Shown: one piece after another, positions 11,386 through 23,100 of the stretch
Layout of the letters: each line of letters starts with the position of its first letter
How positions within the stretch are numbered: position 1 is the first letter of the stretch
From: Callorhinus ursinus
Taxonomy: Eukaryota; Chordata; Mammalia; Carnivora; Otariidae
Assembly: GCF_003265705.1 (NCBI RefSeq)
Contig: NW_020313005.1
Coordinates: 18,953,746-19,017,745, forward strand
Length of the DNA: 64,000 nt
Direction: 5' to 3'
The notes under the pieces: generated by a model
What the model saw: the letters and a program-made list of their open reading frames with translations, nothing else
What the model was told of the DNA's origin: nothing
The model's database searches: none
Program-made: the position numbers and the translations under genes

Positions 11386-11828
11386 GCCACCAGCAAATAA
11401 CCCCCAAATCACAAACATGATTTTGTTGCACAGTATATGAAATTTAAGGAATAAATCTATCTCTGTATTAAGATTGTACGCCTCGTGTTCTGCAATTCCT
11501 GAGAACAAGGTACGTGAGCTATGTATTGGGGATTGCACGGGGGCGCCAGAGGAAGCGGGGTAAATTGTTAAAGTGTATCGGGCCAATGAAAAAAATGCCT
11601 ACATGGGATTAAAACAAACTGGATTACTGAGAGTTTGCCTAAGCAGTAAGAAATGTTGGACGACTCCATTTAATAATTAAAGCTAGAAGTCTCAGTCTTC
11701 GAGTGTTACTGCCTACACGGCCGCTCTCTGCTCCACACCCCTGTGGGAACTTTGCCCCACCCTTCAGCACGGGTTCTGCAAACCCAGTTTCTGAGACCAC
11801 TTTCCGCTGGTGCTGTCACGGCTGTTCC

Positions 11829-11848
11829 TCGCCACCAGGGGGAGCAGC
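11829..11848 (+). promoter_or_regulatory. candidate CTCF site in the SNX19 promoter
   Basis: TCGCCACCAGGGGGAGCAG matches the CTCF core (CCASYAGRKGGC) with one mismatch, A where C is expected at the end of the core. Its CpG context makes it potentially methylation sensitive. It was judged by eye against the consensus, not scored. Confidence 0.5.
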
Positions 11849-12167
11849 GCGCAGCGCAGCGCCGCGCCTCTGGGCGCGCGGCCGCTCTCCCAACATGCCC
11901 CGTTCCGCCGCCGTCGACCCGGAAGTCGTCGCCGGCGGCTGCCGGCCGGCAGCCGTGACAAAAGCTGGGCTGCTGGTGGCAGTCGCCCGGGGACTCCGAG
12001 GGCGGCGGCGAAGACACCGTTGTGACCCCCGCACATCGGGACTCGGTTTGGGCGCGCCCCGCAGCGGTGTATGACCCGGTGTTCGGCGTCTGTAAGTGTT
12101 GGGTGACAGGCGCCGTAGGCCCTGCCCCGCCCTCCCCAGGCAGCGCGGAGGCTCTCCGACCTCCGTT

Positions 12168-12251
12168 ATGAAGGCTGCGGAGTCTCGGCTGGAACGGGCT
12201 GGAGCGAGGGGGAGAAGCAGTACCGCCCCTGTCGCTTTGCAGTGCCTGTAG
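12168..12251 (+). promoter_or_regulatory. upstream ORF in the SNX19 5' UTR (27 codons plus stop)
   Basis: An ATG with G at -3 (GTTATGA) opens a 27-codon frame ending in TAG, 150 nt before the SNX19 ATG. A shorter 11-codon uORF with poor context starts at 12071 and stops at 12104-12106. If transcription starts upstream of 12168 and the leader is not spliced, initiation here would lower SNX19 translation. The function is inferred from position only. Confidence 0.4.
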
Positions 12252-12400
12252 GACGCCGAGGGCCCAGAGCTCCGCCCGGGGCCCTGAATAGCACGCCAGA
12301 TAGCCTTGTCTCCGTACACAGTTAACGTCTCATTCCCGACCTCAAGTGAAGTAGAAAGAGGGTGATCGATCGTCGGAGTAGCCATCTGCCCCTTTTAGCC

Positions 12401-14104
12401 ATGAAGGCAGAGACAGTGTCCTCGTTACAAGAGGCTCCAGCTGAGTCCAGCTGGAGCCTCAGTAACCTGCTGAGCAGCCGGAAGCTGATGGCTGTGGGGA
12501 TCGTGCTCGGCTGGCTCCTGGTCATCCACTTTCTGGTCAACGTGTGGCTCCTATGCCTTCTGTCTGCATTGCTAGCGGTGCTGGGAGGATGGCTGGGCTC
12601 AAACGCCATTGTGGGGGCTTCAGGTCGACTGCACCTGGAACGTTTCATCCCAGTGGCCACCTGCCCTCCAAACCCTGAGGCAGAGAGGCAACTGGAACTG
12701 GAGATCGACCGCACCATCCAGATGATTATTCGGGACTTTGTGTCGTCCTGGTATCGCTCAGTGAGCCAGGAGCCAGCCTTTGAGGAAGAAATGGAGGCCG
12801 CCATGAGAGGGTTGGTCCAGGAGCTCCGGAGGAGGATGGGCATGGTGGACAGTCATGCGCTGGTCCAGAGAGTTCTGACTCTCTGCGGTTGTCACCTGCA
12901 GAGCTATATTCAGGCGAAGGAAGCCCTGGCTGGGAAGCAGAGTGGTACAGTTGAGCCCTCCCAGCTCTGGGAGGCTTACTGCCGAGCTGCTGCCCCACAT
13001 CCTGCTGTGCAAAGCGCCAGCACTGAGGTCGCTTATACACGTGGCATTGTAAATTTATTGCTTCAAGGACTAGTGCCAAAGCCCCACTTGGAGACCCGGA
13101 CCGGTCGCCATGTAGTGGTGGAACTCATTACTTGCAATGTAATCTTACCACTGATTAGCAAGCTGTCAGATCCTGACTGGATCCACCTTGTACTTGTGGG
13201 CATCTTTTCCAAGGCTAGAAATAATCCGACAGCAGTGGTTAAACCAACTTCCCCAGCCAGTGCCCTGGAAAAGCCCTCATTGCCCACATCTCTGCCACTG
13301 ATTGTTGAGGTACAGAGCCTGCCAGAAGTGAGAGCCCCTTCTCCAGCAGCAGCGCCAGTGCTACTGAACTGTAATGAGCCAGAAGGGCCTTCCCATCACT
13401 CCCCAGAAGTTGAAGAAGGCCATGAAGCAATAGAGGGAGAATTGGGTGGAGTCCCGGAAGAAAGAAAAGTAGGAAACAACTCATCTCATTTCCTACAGCC
13501 AGATATTCGAGGCCCTTTGTTCTTATGTGAAGACACAGAGCTGGAGTCTCCATTGTCTGAACTGAGCAAGGAAACCATCATGCTCATGACTCCAGGCAAC
13601 TTCCTCTCTGACAGGATCCAGGATGCCCTGTGTACCCTGGAGGGTCCCCAGTCTCTGGAGTCTAAGGATGTTGAGGGATCCGAAGGAATTGAAGGAGCAG
13701 AGGCCGAGCTGGGTCCAGGAACAGAAACAGAGACAGGGCTGCTGGTCTCCATGCTGACTTCCTGCCCAGAGATCCACATTGACACAGCAGACAAGGAAGT
13801 AGAGCAACGAGATGTCACCTCTCTTACAGCTTTGCTGACAGATCCAGGAAGGACCTGCCCCCCACGACCCTCATGCTTAGAGAAGGCTCTCCCCAATGGT
13901 GTGAGCTCCGTAGATCCTAATCTGCCACAGGTTCTGCTTTCCTCCTCTCCAAGTGGTCCTCTCAGCTCAGCCACCTTCAGCTTTGGGCCCCTGACCAGTC
14001 CAGATGGCCCAGTTGTCATCCAGAACCTTCGTATCACTGGTACCATTACTGCTCGAGAGCACAGTGGCACTGGATTCCACCCATACACACTCTACACGGT
14101 GAAG
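12401..14104 (+). CDS. SNX19: SNX19 coding exon 1 (residues 1-568)
   Basis: The open frame extends upstream to 12362 without an earlier ATG, so the ATG at 12401 (G at -3) is the start; the protein begins MKAETVSSLQ. Residues 29-70 are a long hydrophobic stretch with a short polar break (AVGIVLGWLLVIHF, then LLCLLSALLAVLGG), read as a membrane hairpin. PXA hallmarks follow: EIDRTIQMIIRDFVSSWY at about 101-118 and HVVVELITCNVILPLI at about 237-252. The remainder is a low-complexity acidic linker rich in Glu, Ser and Pro, ending in the first strand of the PX domain (FHPYTLYTVK). The donor is AAG|GTAATA at 14104/14105, phase 0. One exon of 1.7 kb carrying 57 percent of the protein is characteristic of this gene. 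Confidence 0.96.
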
Positions 14105-17100
14105 GTAATAGGATTAGAATACGGTCACCCACTCTGGGCTGGGAATGGGTTTGGAAAGCAGAGTCAATGAAGCTAGTATTCTAAGGGAGAGAGGCTACTC
14201 TTCATTTACTGTATTTAATTTGACAAGAATCCATATGTGAATGGTCTGAAGATCATTTGTAAAGCAGAGTTGGCTTCTGTTTAGAATCTATGCAAACAAT
14301 CCTAGAATCTCAGGGTTCTTAGGATACTGAGGGTCATATTTTTCAGTGGTTCCCAATATAGAGTCTTGTCCAGAAATTCTCTTACCAAACTTCCCTGTTA
14401 ATTTCTTTCCTTTCTTAATTACTAGTGTCTTCTGTACTTTGTTTAGGAAGGAAGTTTATTTACATGTATATGTAAATATACATATTTACATATATATATA
14501 TACCCCCACACACACATATATATTATATCTCAGAAGGTACCAGGTTTCTAATTCCTAGAGTTGTTTAAGCACAGAAGTTGGAACTACTTGGCAGAGACGA
14601 TAAGGAGGTATCATATGTATCATCATGTATCAGATGGTGAGTTCAGTTACAGCAGCAGCTCCCTAAAACTGGCTTTAGGATAGACTGCCTCCCAAGAGGG
14701 AGGGATTTTTGTAAATTCTCACTCAGATCTATCAGAGCCTATCAGAATGTATAGAATCTATAGATTATAGAAATCTTTCTTTCCTTGATGAAATCACTGC
14801 TAAGGTGAAACTTTTTTTTTTTTTTTTTTTTTATTATGTTAAGTTGATAAACTTAAGCTTGTAATTCAGAAGAACATCTGGTTATCCTAAGGTGTATATA
14901 AAGCATGAAAATTTGAGGCATATTTGAAAATAAAATAAAAAGGTTAAATAAGCAGTGAGAATGTTCCCTTAACAGCCCAAGTGATTTTTGAGGTGCAGCC
15001 AGGTTTGGGAATGTATGAGTATTGATTAGTGTCTCTTAGGGAGCAGAATATTCCACAGAAACTCCCAGGTGCCCCAAGTTTGAGAGCCCCACCCTGAATT
15101 CTATCTGTGTCTCTTACCTAGGCCTTTCCTTCTCAGTGCTGGTCTGAGGGACTACTACTTTCCTCATGTCAGTTCATAATGAATACTTCTCTCTGGCTCT
15201 AGAAAATTTTAAGACAGCCTTAAGGCTCACCAACAAAGAGATCATTTTTTCCATCACTTGCCCCACAGTATAATACCTCCTCCAGACAATAATGGTAACC
15301 TACCCCTAATGAGAACAAGTACATACATAGTTCTTGCACATCATTTCATTATATCTTAACTACTCTGTCAAAAAGTATACCCTGTACTGAGTTGCAGCTT
15401 TCATGCTGTTCAGGGTGTTTGCTCTGCGGGAACATTCAGTACAAGTTATCTTTTCCCACATACTGGCCCTCCACGCATATGAAGACAGCAAACTTTGACC
15501 CCTTACAACATCTCCAGTCTTCATGTGACTTCCAATCATACAGATGATATGTGCTTAGAAAAAAAAATTTCAGCTTAGCTCCAAGAATAATAATTAACCT
15601 GCCCAAAGCTAAATAAAAACACATGTTCCTTTAATGCATTCCAGGCAAACATGATTTTATTCATCAGCTGTTTGGGATTATTTGATCTTCCCCCCCCAAC
15701 TAACATAAATAATCACTGGTCAAGTATAATGGCAAATGGTTATCCTCTTATAACATCCAACCCATAATTTAGGAGTGAAAGAGGTGCTCTTGTGCCTTCT
15801 GTTTTATACTCTTTGGGATGTGAAAAATAGTAATATAGCCATTTTAAGATTTATTTCAGAGCGAGAGAGGGAGACAAGCGGGTGGGGCGGGGGGGAGAGA
15901 ATCCCAAGCAGACCACTCCAAGTGTGGAGCCTGACACAGGGCTCAATCCCATGACCATGAGGTCACAACCTGAGCCAAAGCCAACAGTCAGACACTTAAC
16001 CGACTGTGCCACCCAGGAGCCCTATAGCCATTTTTATAAGTAAAGAAAGTGTTTGCAGGAGGGAGTTTTGAGGTAGAAGGAGAGAATGGAGAACAGCAAA
16101 ACTCATTGCTCTTTCTGGGCCACATATGTTGGGAAACACATCTCATTCCTTAATTCAGCAGCCCTGGGAATTTGAGTTATTCATTAACACTCAGAGCAGC
16201 AATCAGATCTACTAGGTTCGGAAATAGGGGTACCTGGGTGGCTCGGTCAGTTAAGTGTCTGCCTTTGGCTCAGGTCATGATCCCAGGGTCCTGGGATCAA
16301 GCCCCACATCGGGCTCCCTACTCAGCGGGAGCCTGCTTCTCTCTCTCTCCCTCTGCCTGCCACTCTGCCTACTTGTGCGCGCGCGCGCTCTCTCTCTCTC
16401 TCTCTCTCTGTTAAATAAGTTTAAAAAGAGAAAAGAAACAGAATAGGAACGTCTCCCTCCCTTTACCTCTACTCTGCTCCTACTGTGTGGCCATTGAGCT
16501 GATGCCCTAAACAAATGTGTTCATTCAACAGTATGAGACGGCCCTGGATGGTGAGAACAGCAGTGGCCTGCAGCAGGTGGCCTACCACACTGTGAATCGC
16601 CGCTACCGCGAGTTCCTCAATCTGCAGACGCGTCTGGAAGAGAAATCAGATCTCCGAAAGTTCATAAAAAGTCAGGAGTTTCCCCAGCCCACTTTACACG
16701 TGTATCTCCCTGATATGAGAGGCTGGAGGCCTACTATTTGTGGGGAAGGATGGAGGAGGAGAACACAGCATCAAGGGGCCCGTGTTCCCCCACTTTGCTT
16801 TCAGATGTTTTGGGTTTTAGTGCTGGCTAGCACTGATCACATTCTTTCTGAGGCACTTCTTTGCCACTTAATGCTTTGTTCTGGGGCCCATCTAGTTTAA
16901 GCTTAAGAAACTTTAAGAAACTTCACATTTCTACCTGTGTCTGTGAGGTAGCATGAGGAGTTAAATCAACTTTTCCACATACATACAGAGATGAATTGTT
17001 CTTAAAATAGTAGCCAGAAATGCTTGCTATCCTTCCTTTAACAACCAGGCTTTTTGGGTGTTTGCTATTTGATACCCATAGGGCACAGGAACAGTAAGAA

Positions 17101-20100
17101 AATGGAATAAAATTTAGCTCTAAAAATAAGCTAGTAAGCAGCTGCTTTGTTTAAAAAAACCAAAAAACAACAACTGATGATCACCCAAATAAACCTTTTA
17201 ATGAGTTTAGGCCTAAGTTGTGGATTTCAGTTATGCATTTTCTTTCTTAATAACAATAGTTACTACTGAACCAAGCTTGAAAAGTATGCCAGGTACTCTT
17301 CTAAGTACTTTACACATATTAGCTCATTTAATTCTCCTAAGAGCTTATGAGATAGAGAACTATCATTATCCCCACTTTACAGAGAAAAAAGTCAAAGAAG
17401 AATTAGGCATTCTTATAGTAGGGATTGGAGCAAAAATTTAAATTCAGGCACCTAGACTTCAGAGCCCTCATTTGTAACTACTGTAGCATATGGCCTCCTA
17501 TACCTTAGCGTGAACACTGATAATGAGAGTAGACTGCATGTACTATATCCTTGGGGTATATTTGGAACTCCTGAAATAAAAAATCTCAGGAATATATGCA
17601 ACAGTTCTGTTTTCTTTACATATATGATGTATTTTATATGGAATATCTCTCAGTGAATGTTAAGTGAATGAGTTTGTGTTTTTTTTGTTTTTTTAAGATG
17701 TGAAGGGTCCTAAAAAGCTCTTTCCGGACCTTCCATTTGGAAACATGGATAGTGACAGAGTAGAAGCCCGGAAGAGCCTCCTGGAATCCTTCCTAAAGGT
17801 CAGCGTCCTTCTGTTTCGGCTGTGCTCTCATTCTAATTATCAGATACCCAAGCCAAGTTGAAGAGACTTGAATTTCTCTTTGAAATCCTTCTTGTGTCTT
17901 TTGCAGCAACTCTGTGCCATTCCGGAGATCGCCAACAGTGAGGAGATGCAGGAGTTCCTTGCTTTGAACACAGATGCTCGTATTGCCTTTGTCAAGAAAC
18001 CATTCATGGTGTCCAGAATAGACAAGGTACCAGCAGGGCCACTGTGTGCACTCAGCTTTAGTTTCTCACCAGAGTGTAGGTAGTGACTGAAAAATAAAGG
18101 AGGTAGCGGGTACAGAGAGAAAGCAGAGAGGAGTCCATAGAACGTGGACTAGAATTTTTAAGACCTGTTGCAAATATTGGTTGGACCATCACCTTGCTGA
18201 ATTACAGTGAGCAACTATGACGCTATATGTGTACACATATCTCCTAGGGGATATTATGACATTGTTATTCTAGCAGCGGAAGGTAAGGATAGATCTGTAC
18301 CTCCATAGATCCATGGGGGCAGGAAAGTTTCTCCTGGAGATAAAGATCATTCCTGGTGCTGGTCACTTAGGAAAAAGAGCCCCAAGATAGGACATTAAGC
18401 TTGATTTAGACTGGTGTAGTGTTCTCTGCTGGAGAACAGAGCATGGAAAGAATTACACTTTTTTTGAGAGGGTATCTCAGAACCTTTGGAGATGGTAGGC
18501 GAAGGACATTTGTGCAACACATATCCTGTAAGCAGTGATTACCAGCTGATTTTAGAGTCTCCAGGGCACAAGTCTGCAGTTTATGTTTATCCAAAGATGG
18601 CATATGTTTTAAAAGGTTAGAAAACACTGACTCATTGGCAGAAGGCTGGCCTCTCTCTAGACTTCAGAGGATACAGTGAAAAAGTGGCATTTCATGTGGT
18701 AGGAATTAGGAGACATGCACTGCTGTGAGGAAAAAGCTGCAAACTGGAAAGGGATGAATGAGGTAGAATCCCCAGAATTCCATGCAGATGTGTCCATCCA
18801 CACAGATGTGTTCACTTGCTGACTCACCAGCCGCTTACTGCTTGCCTGGTCAAGTATGAGCTTGACCATGAACAAGACTAGCTGCTGGTGATACAGCAGT
18901 GAACAGAGCAGATAAGGACCCTCCCCACAGACGACAATTTTGTGAGCCTTGAGGGCAAGTTATATTTTCTAAGTTGCGTTGTCTATCCGTGCGGTCCTCT
19001 GTGTTCTCTCCCTGGTTTGCTGTCCCCTCCTGTCATCTTTCTCTGACACTTCAGCCCTGTCTCAGCTGTGCCATAGCTGTACCCCTGGTGGAGGATGAAT
19101 ACAGGCATGAAGTAAGGAAGGCGTGATGCTACTCTGAGCCGGCACTGTTAAGTAGCAAGGAGCACCAAAAGACAAGATTTCTTTTCATTTCTTTGGTATT
19201 TTAGGGTTTCATTTGTACATTTTATATGTACATTTTATTTTATGTCTATATGCCATTTTTCCATTCTGAGAAATACAACTCTTCAGGGAGGATTGTTTTA
19301 TTTGGTCTTTATGAGTAGTTTATATCAAATTCAGATTCCTAAATTTTGACATGAGTGATTTTTGTTACTCTTTCTGTAAAGAAGAGAAATTGTTTGGATT
19401 AACTGGAAAAACCAGTTCTTTACTCTGTGAATTTTCTCTGAACATGTTAATATTATATATGCTTCTAGAAGGTATTTCTGATTTGATAATCTTTACTCTT
19501 TCTCTTTGCCATATCACTTCCATTTATTCAGATCTTGGTGAAAGTATTATTGATTTGGAAATTAAAAATCCTTCTTTCATATATAAGGAAAGAAATTGAA
19601 AAATGAAAAGTATTTCACCAGCCTGCAGAACTCCCAGCTTTTTATTTATCTCACTGTTTTGGTTTCTTTTCCCATGGCATTGTTTGTCTTAACTGTGAGG
19701 AAGCAGATTTTTATGGCCATTGAGGAAAGGGGGGATAGTTGCCAGTAAATCTGCCTGGTATCTGACTATGCTGATGAAAAGGCTCCACTAGCTAGCCTAG
19801 CTATCTGCTCATCTTCATTGCATAAAGCACCGTGAGACAACTGCTCATTTGGTGGTTTCTGTCTGACCCTGCACCTCTGACCCCTGCAGATGGTGGTAAG
19901 TGCTATCGTGGACACCTTGAAGACAGCATTTCCTCGCTCCGAACCCCAGAGCCCCACAGAAGAGCTGAGTGAGGCCGAGACAGAAAGCAAGCCCCAGGCA
20001 GAAGGCAAGAAGCCTAGCAAGTGAGAAGCCCTTCAGTCACCTGGGGACCCTTTCCAGTTCTCAGGGTGATTGCCAGTCCTGAGCCAAAGCCTATCCCCAC

Positions 20101-23100
20101 TCTCCAGCCCTAGGAGAGAGGAGATGGGTCATACATACCAGTTTTTATACAAAGCCAGACCTACACTCCTCAACCCTCAACCCAAAGGAGCCTGAGATCC
20201 AGCATAGGCCTCCCTGCTGAATGTTTGTCTTGCCATGGGAACCCAGAACTTAAACTGACCAGGGAGTTTTGACTAGAAGGAAAACTGTAGAATATGGATA
20301 TTCTCCTTTTCTATTTTCCTGGAAAATTGAGGTGTTTCTTTCCTATTAAGAATTAAGGCTTATAACTGATCTCTGTTTGTCATCATTTCTGGAAATCTTA
20401 GCTCAGAAGATGCACGTACTAGCAATAAACAGGAAAAAGCCAGAATAAACATGTGTAGGGCCTATTTTAGGCTATTCTGTCCTGCACTAGAGTCCCACAT
20501 ACACCCTTTCAAAGCCAACATGTGGAAGGGAAGGGCACCACACTTAACCCTTACTGTAAACTTCATATCTGTATCTGGACCATTATGAAGAGAAAGAGTG
20601 AGTGAGAGAGAGTGTGTGCGTGTGCATGTGTGTGTGTGTGTGTGTATGTGTGTGGGGAGGGTGGAGAGTTTGTATGTTTGTGTCTGTATGTCTGACTGTC
20701 TTTGTCTCTGTGTTCATGTCTCATGGACCAGCAATAAAACAATTTTTAGCCTTTTTTCACTGAGCCCATATTTTGAAGGGTGACCATGATATCTGTGCTT
20801 ATAAGAGCCTTGAACATGAGGTTAGCACTTGTGGTCCCTTCCCTACTTTTATTTGGAACACTAGGAGAATAAGTGGATGTATGAAAAGGGTACTAACAAC
20901 AACAAAAACCTTGGTTTATGTCACTTGTCAATTTAATCTCCAACATATTTTTAATGAGTATGTAGTATATGCTCACCATTCTTCTAACTTATGGGAATAC
21001 GACCATGATAGACTGGTCCCTGTTTTACATTAACAAAAGCCCTTTCTCAAATGCATCGTGGACAGAGCTTAGCGCAATGGTTGTACTATGTTTTAAGAAT
21101 TGCCAGAATGTATATCGTTTTGGGAATTTCAGGGCCAGGTCTTTCCTGGCAACTCTGACCACAGTAAACTCCCAAGAATAAGTATGGGTGTTCTTGTTTT
21201 AAAGCATTAATACTTGTCAGCCCTTGTTTGGAGATCAAAACCATGAATCACGTTCTGTTTCTGCTCTTTGTGTCAATGCCAGGTCCAGATTGAGGTTCTC
21301 CAGTAAGATTGCTCCAGCACTGACTATAACTGAGGCTCCTGAGAAGATTCTCTATTGTCTCCAGGAAGGCAATGTGGTAAGAATTTCCTAGGTAACTCCT
21401 GGAATTAATAGCTGGGATGTTGATACTGCAGTTACGGACAATTGAGACATTCTCCAAAGTCAGGAGAGATGTAGGTACCTTGCTAAAGGACTTAACCAGC
21501 ATCTGGATCTCTAATTTTTATTCTAAAAGTATTTTCTCTTAGTGGTTTCTAATTCCTACCCACTCTGGGCCAGCAGGTTGGCTTCTCAAGGGTCATGGCC
21601 TTGGAATAAAGGATGGCAGAATGAGAAGGAAAGCCAGTTCTTGGGAGAGAACAGATGACCCAAATGCATTTGCAGCGAGTGAGAATAAAAAAGACACTGT
21701 TTTACTTGCAATTTAGGTAGAAAGTGAAAATTTTCTGAAGGTGGTCACAGAGTCCGTTGGGTTCTATACTCATGATACTGATGCAGGGAAGGAACAGGGA
21801 AAAGCTGAAGGGCCTTGGTTAATCTCCTATTTTCTTCATTCTTTATGTGATGTGCCGCTGGCTCTTTCTTCAGGAGTCAGAGATCCTATCCACGTCTGGG
21901 ATGGAATCCTTTATTGAAAAACAGACAAAGTTATTAGAAATGCAGCCAGCAGAAGCCCCAGAAAAAGATTCTGAACAAATCCCCAAAGATTGTACGGATG
22001 GTTACTTGTCAGATGAAGGTGTGCCGGCCCGAGACCTCAGCAACGGTGATCCAGGTACGTGACAAGATCTCAGCTTCCACAGAGAAGGGAGGTAGGATGT
22101 GACCGTTGGGAGTTGTTGATGTAATTTCTCTTGTGTTCAGCTAAGCAAGCCATGTGTTAAACACCAGTGTTTGAGTTGCTGTGCCAAGTCCTGGGATACA
22201 AAGAAGAATGTGACACAGTCCCCAGAGCTGAGTCAAACAGAGGAGCAGGGCACAAAAATTGGAAGTTCTGGTCCAGCAAAATAAGATCCATGCTTATCGT
22301 ATCATTATCTCTTTTATGTTATTTTTGCCATGCTTTGGCATTTTTGGACTACTCCCTTTACATACTTTCGTGTCTGTGGTACCCCTTCCCTAGTTTTCTC
22401 TCCACCTTTCTTATGGTCCCTTCTCAGTCCCCTTTGTTGGTTCCCTTACTAGCCTTCCAGAACTTTATTTTTGGCTCTCTGTTCTTACTCTGCATACTAC
22501 CCCTGAGTGATCTCATTTGTACTCTTGATTTTATTTTATTTTTTTTTAAGATTTTATTTATTTATTTGACAGAGACACAGTGAGAGAGGGAACACAAGCA
22601 GAGGGAGTGGGAGAGGGAGAAGCAGGCTTCCTGTGGAGCAGGGAGCCTGATGGGGGACTCGATCCCAGGACCCTGGGACTATGACCTGAGCCGAAGGCAG
22701 TTGCTTAACGACTGAGCCATCCAGGCGCCCCTGTACTCTTGATTTTAAATCTAACGTGTGCTGACGATGCCTAAATATTGGCTGTCGTATTTCCAGTTGC
22801 TTACCGGAAATCTCCACTTAGATATACCGTAGGGCAACTGAAGTACAACATGGAATTCTTCCTTTTCCCTGGATCTTTTCCTTCTGTTTTATTTACTGCC
22901 ATAGCAAATGACGCCACCCAGTTACCCAACATAGAGCAGGAAGGGAGAAGAGGTGAGGACAGGGAGGTTTGCTTCCCAGAAGAAGTGCAGATGTTTTTTT
23001 TTTACAGAGGAAAAAGTGGGAGCCCTGGATATTAGTGTGCTTGTTGAGCTAGAACGTATAAAAAAGTTTTTCAGTTCCACCAAGACTGAGGCTCCCACTG

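Larger units (their letters stand above)
11740..12400 (+). promoter_or_regulatory. SNX19: SNX19 CpG-island promoter and 5' UTR
   Basis: The sequence changes abruptly from AT-rich to CpG-dense, with GCGCGC runs at about 11850-11885 and a CG-rich GCCGGCGGCTGCCGGCCGGC stretch at about 11931. There is no TATA box. An ETS/GABPA-type CCGGAAGT lies at 11929-11936 and an Sp1-type CCCCGCCC at about 12125-12132. This is typical of a housekeeping promoter with dispersed starts. Transcription probably begins somewhere in 11850-12100, leaving a 5' UTR of about 300-500 nt; the exact start cannot be read from sequence. Confidence 0.8.

Noticed and set aside
11706..12385. Long open frames on both strands in the CpG island (up to 189 codons)
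   Set aside because: GC-rich DNA has few stop codons. The frames overlap each other on both strands, are Arg/Ala/Pro-rich without any known domain, and lie over the SNX19 promoter.
12362..12400. Extending SNX19 upstream to a GTG at 12362
   Set aside because: There is no in-frame ATG before 12401, the added residues are unlike the family, and the ATG at 12401 gives the expected N-terminus.
12726..14088. Minus-strand open frames under SNX19 exon 1 (up to 200 codons)
   Set aside because: They are mirror frames of a strongly coding exon and match nothing known.
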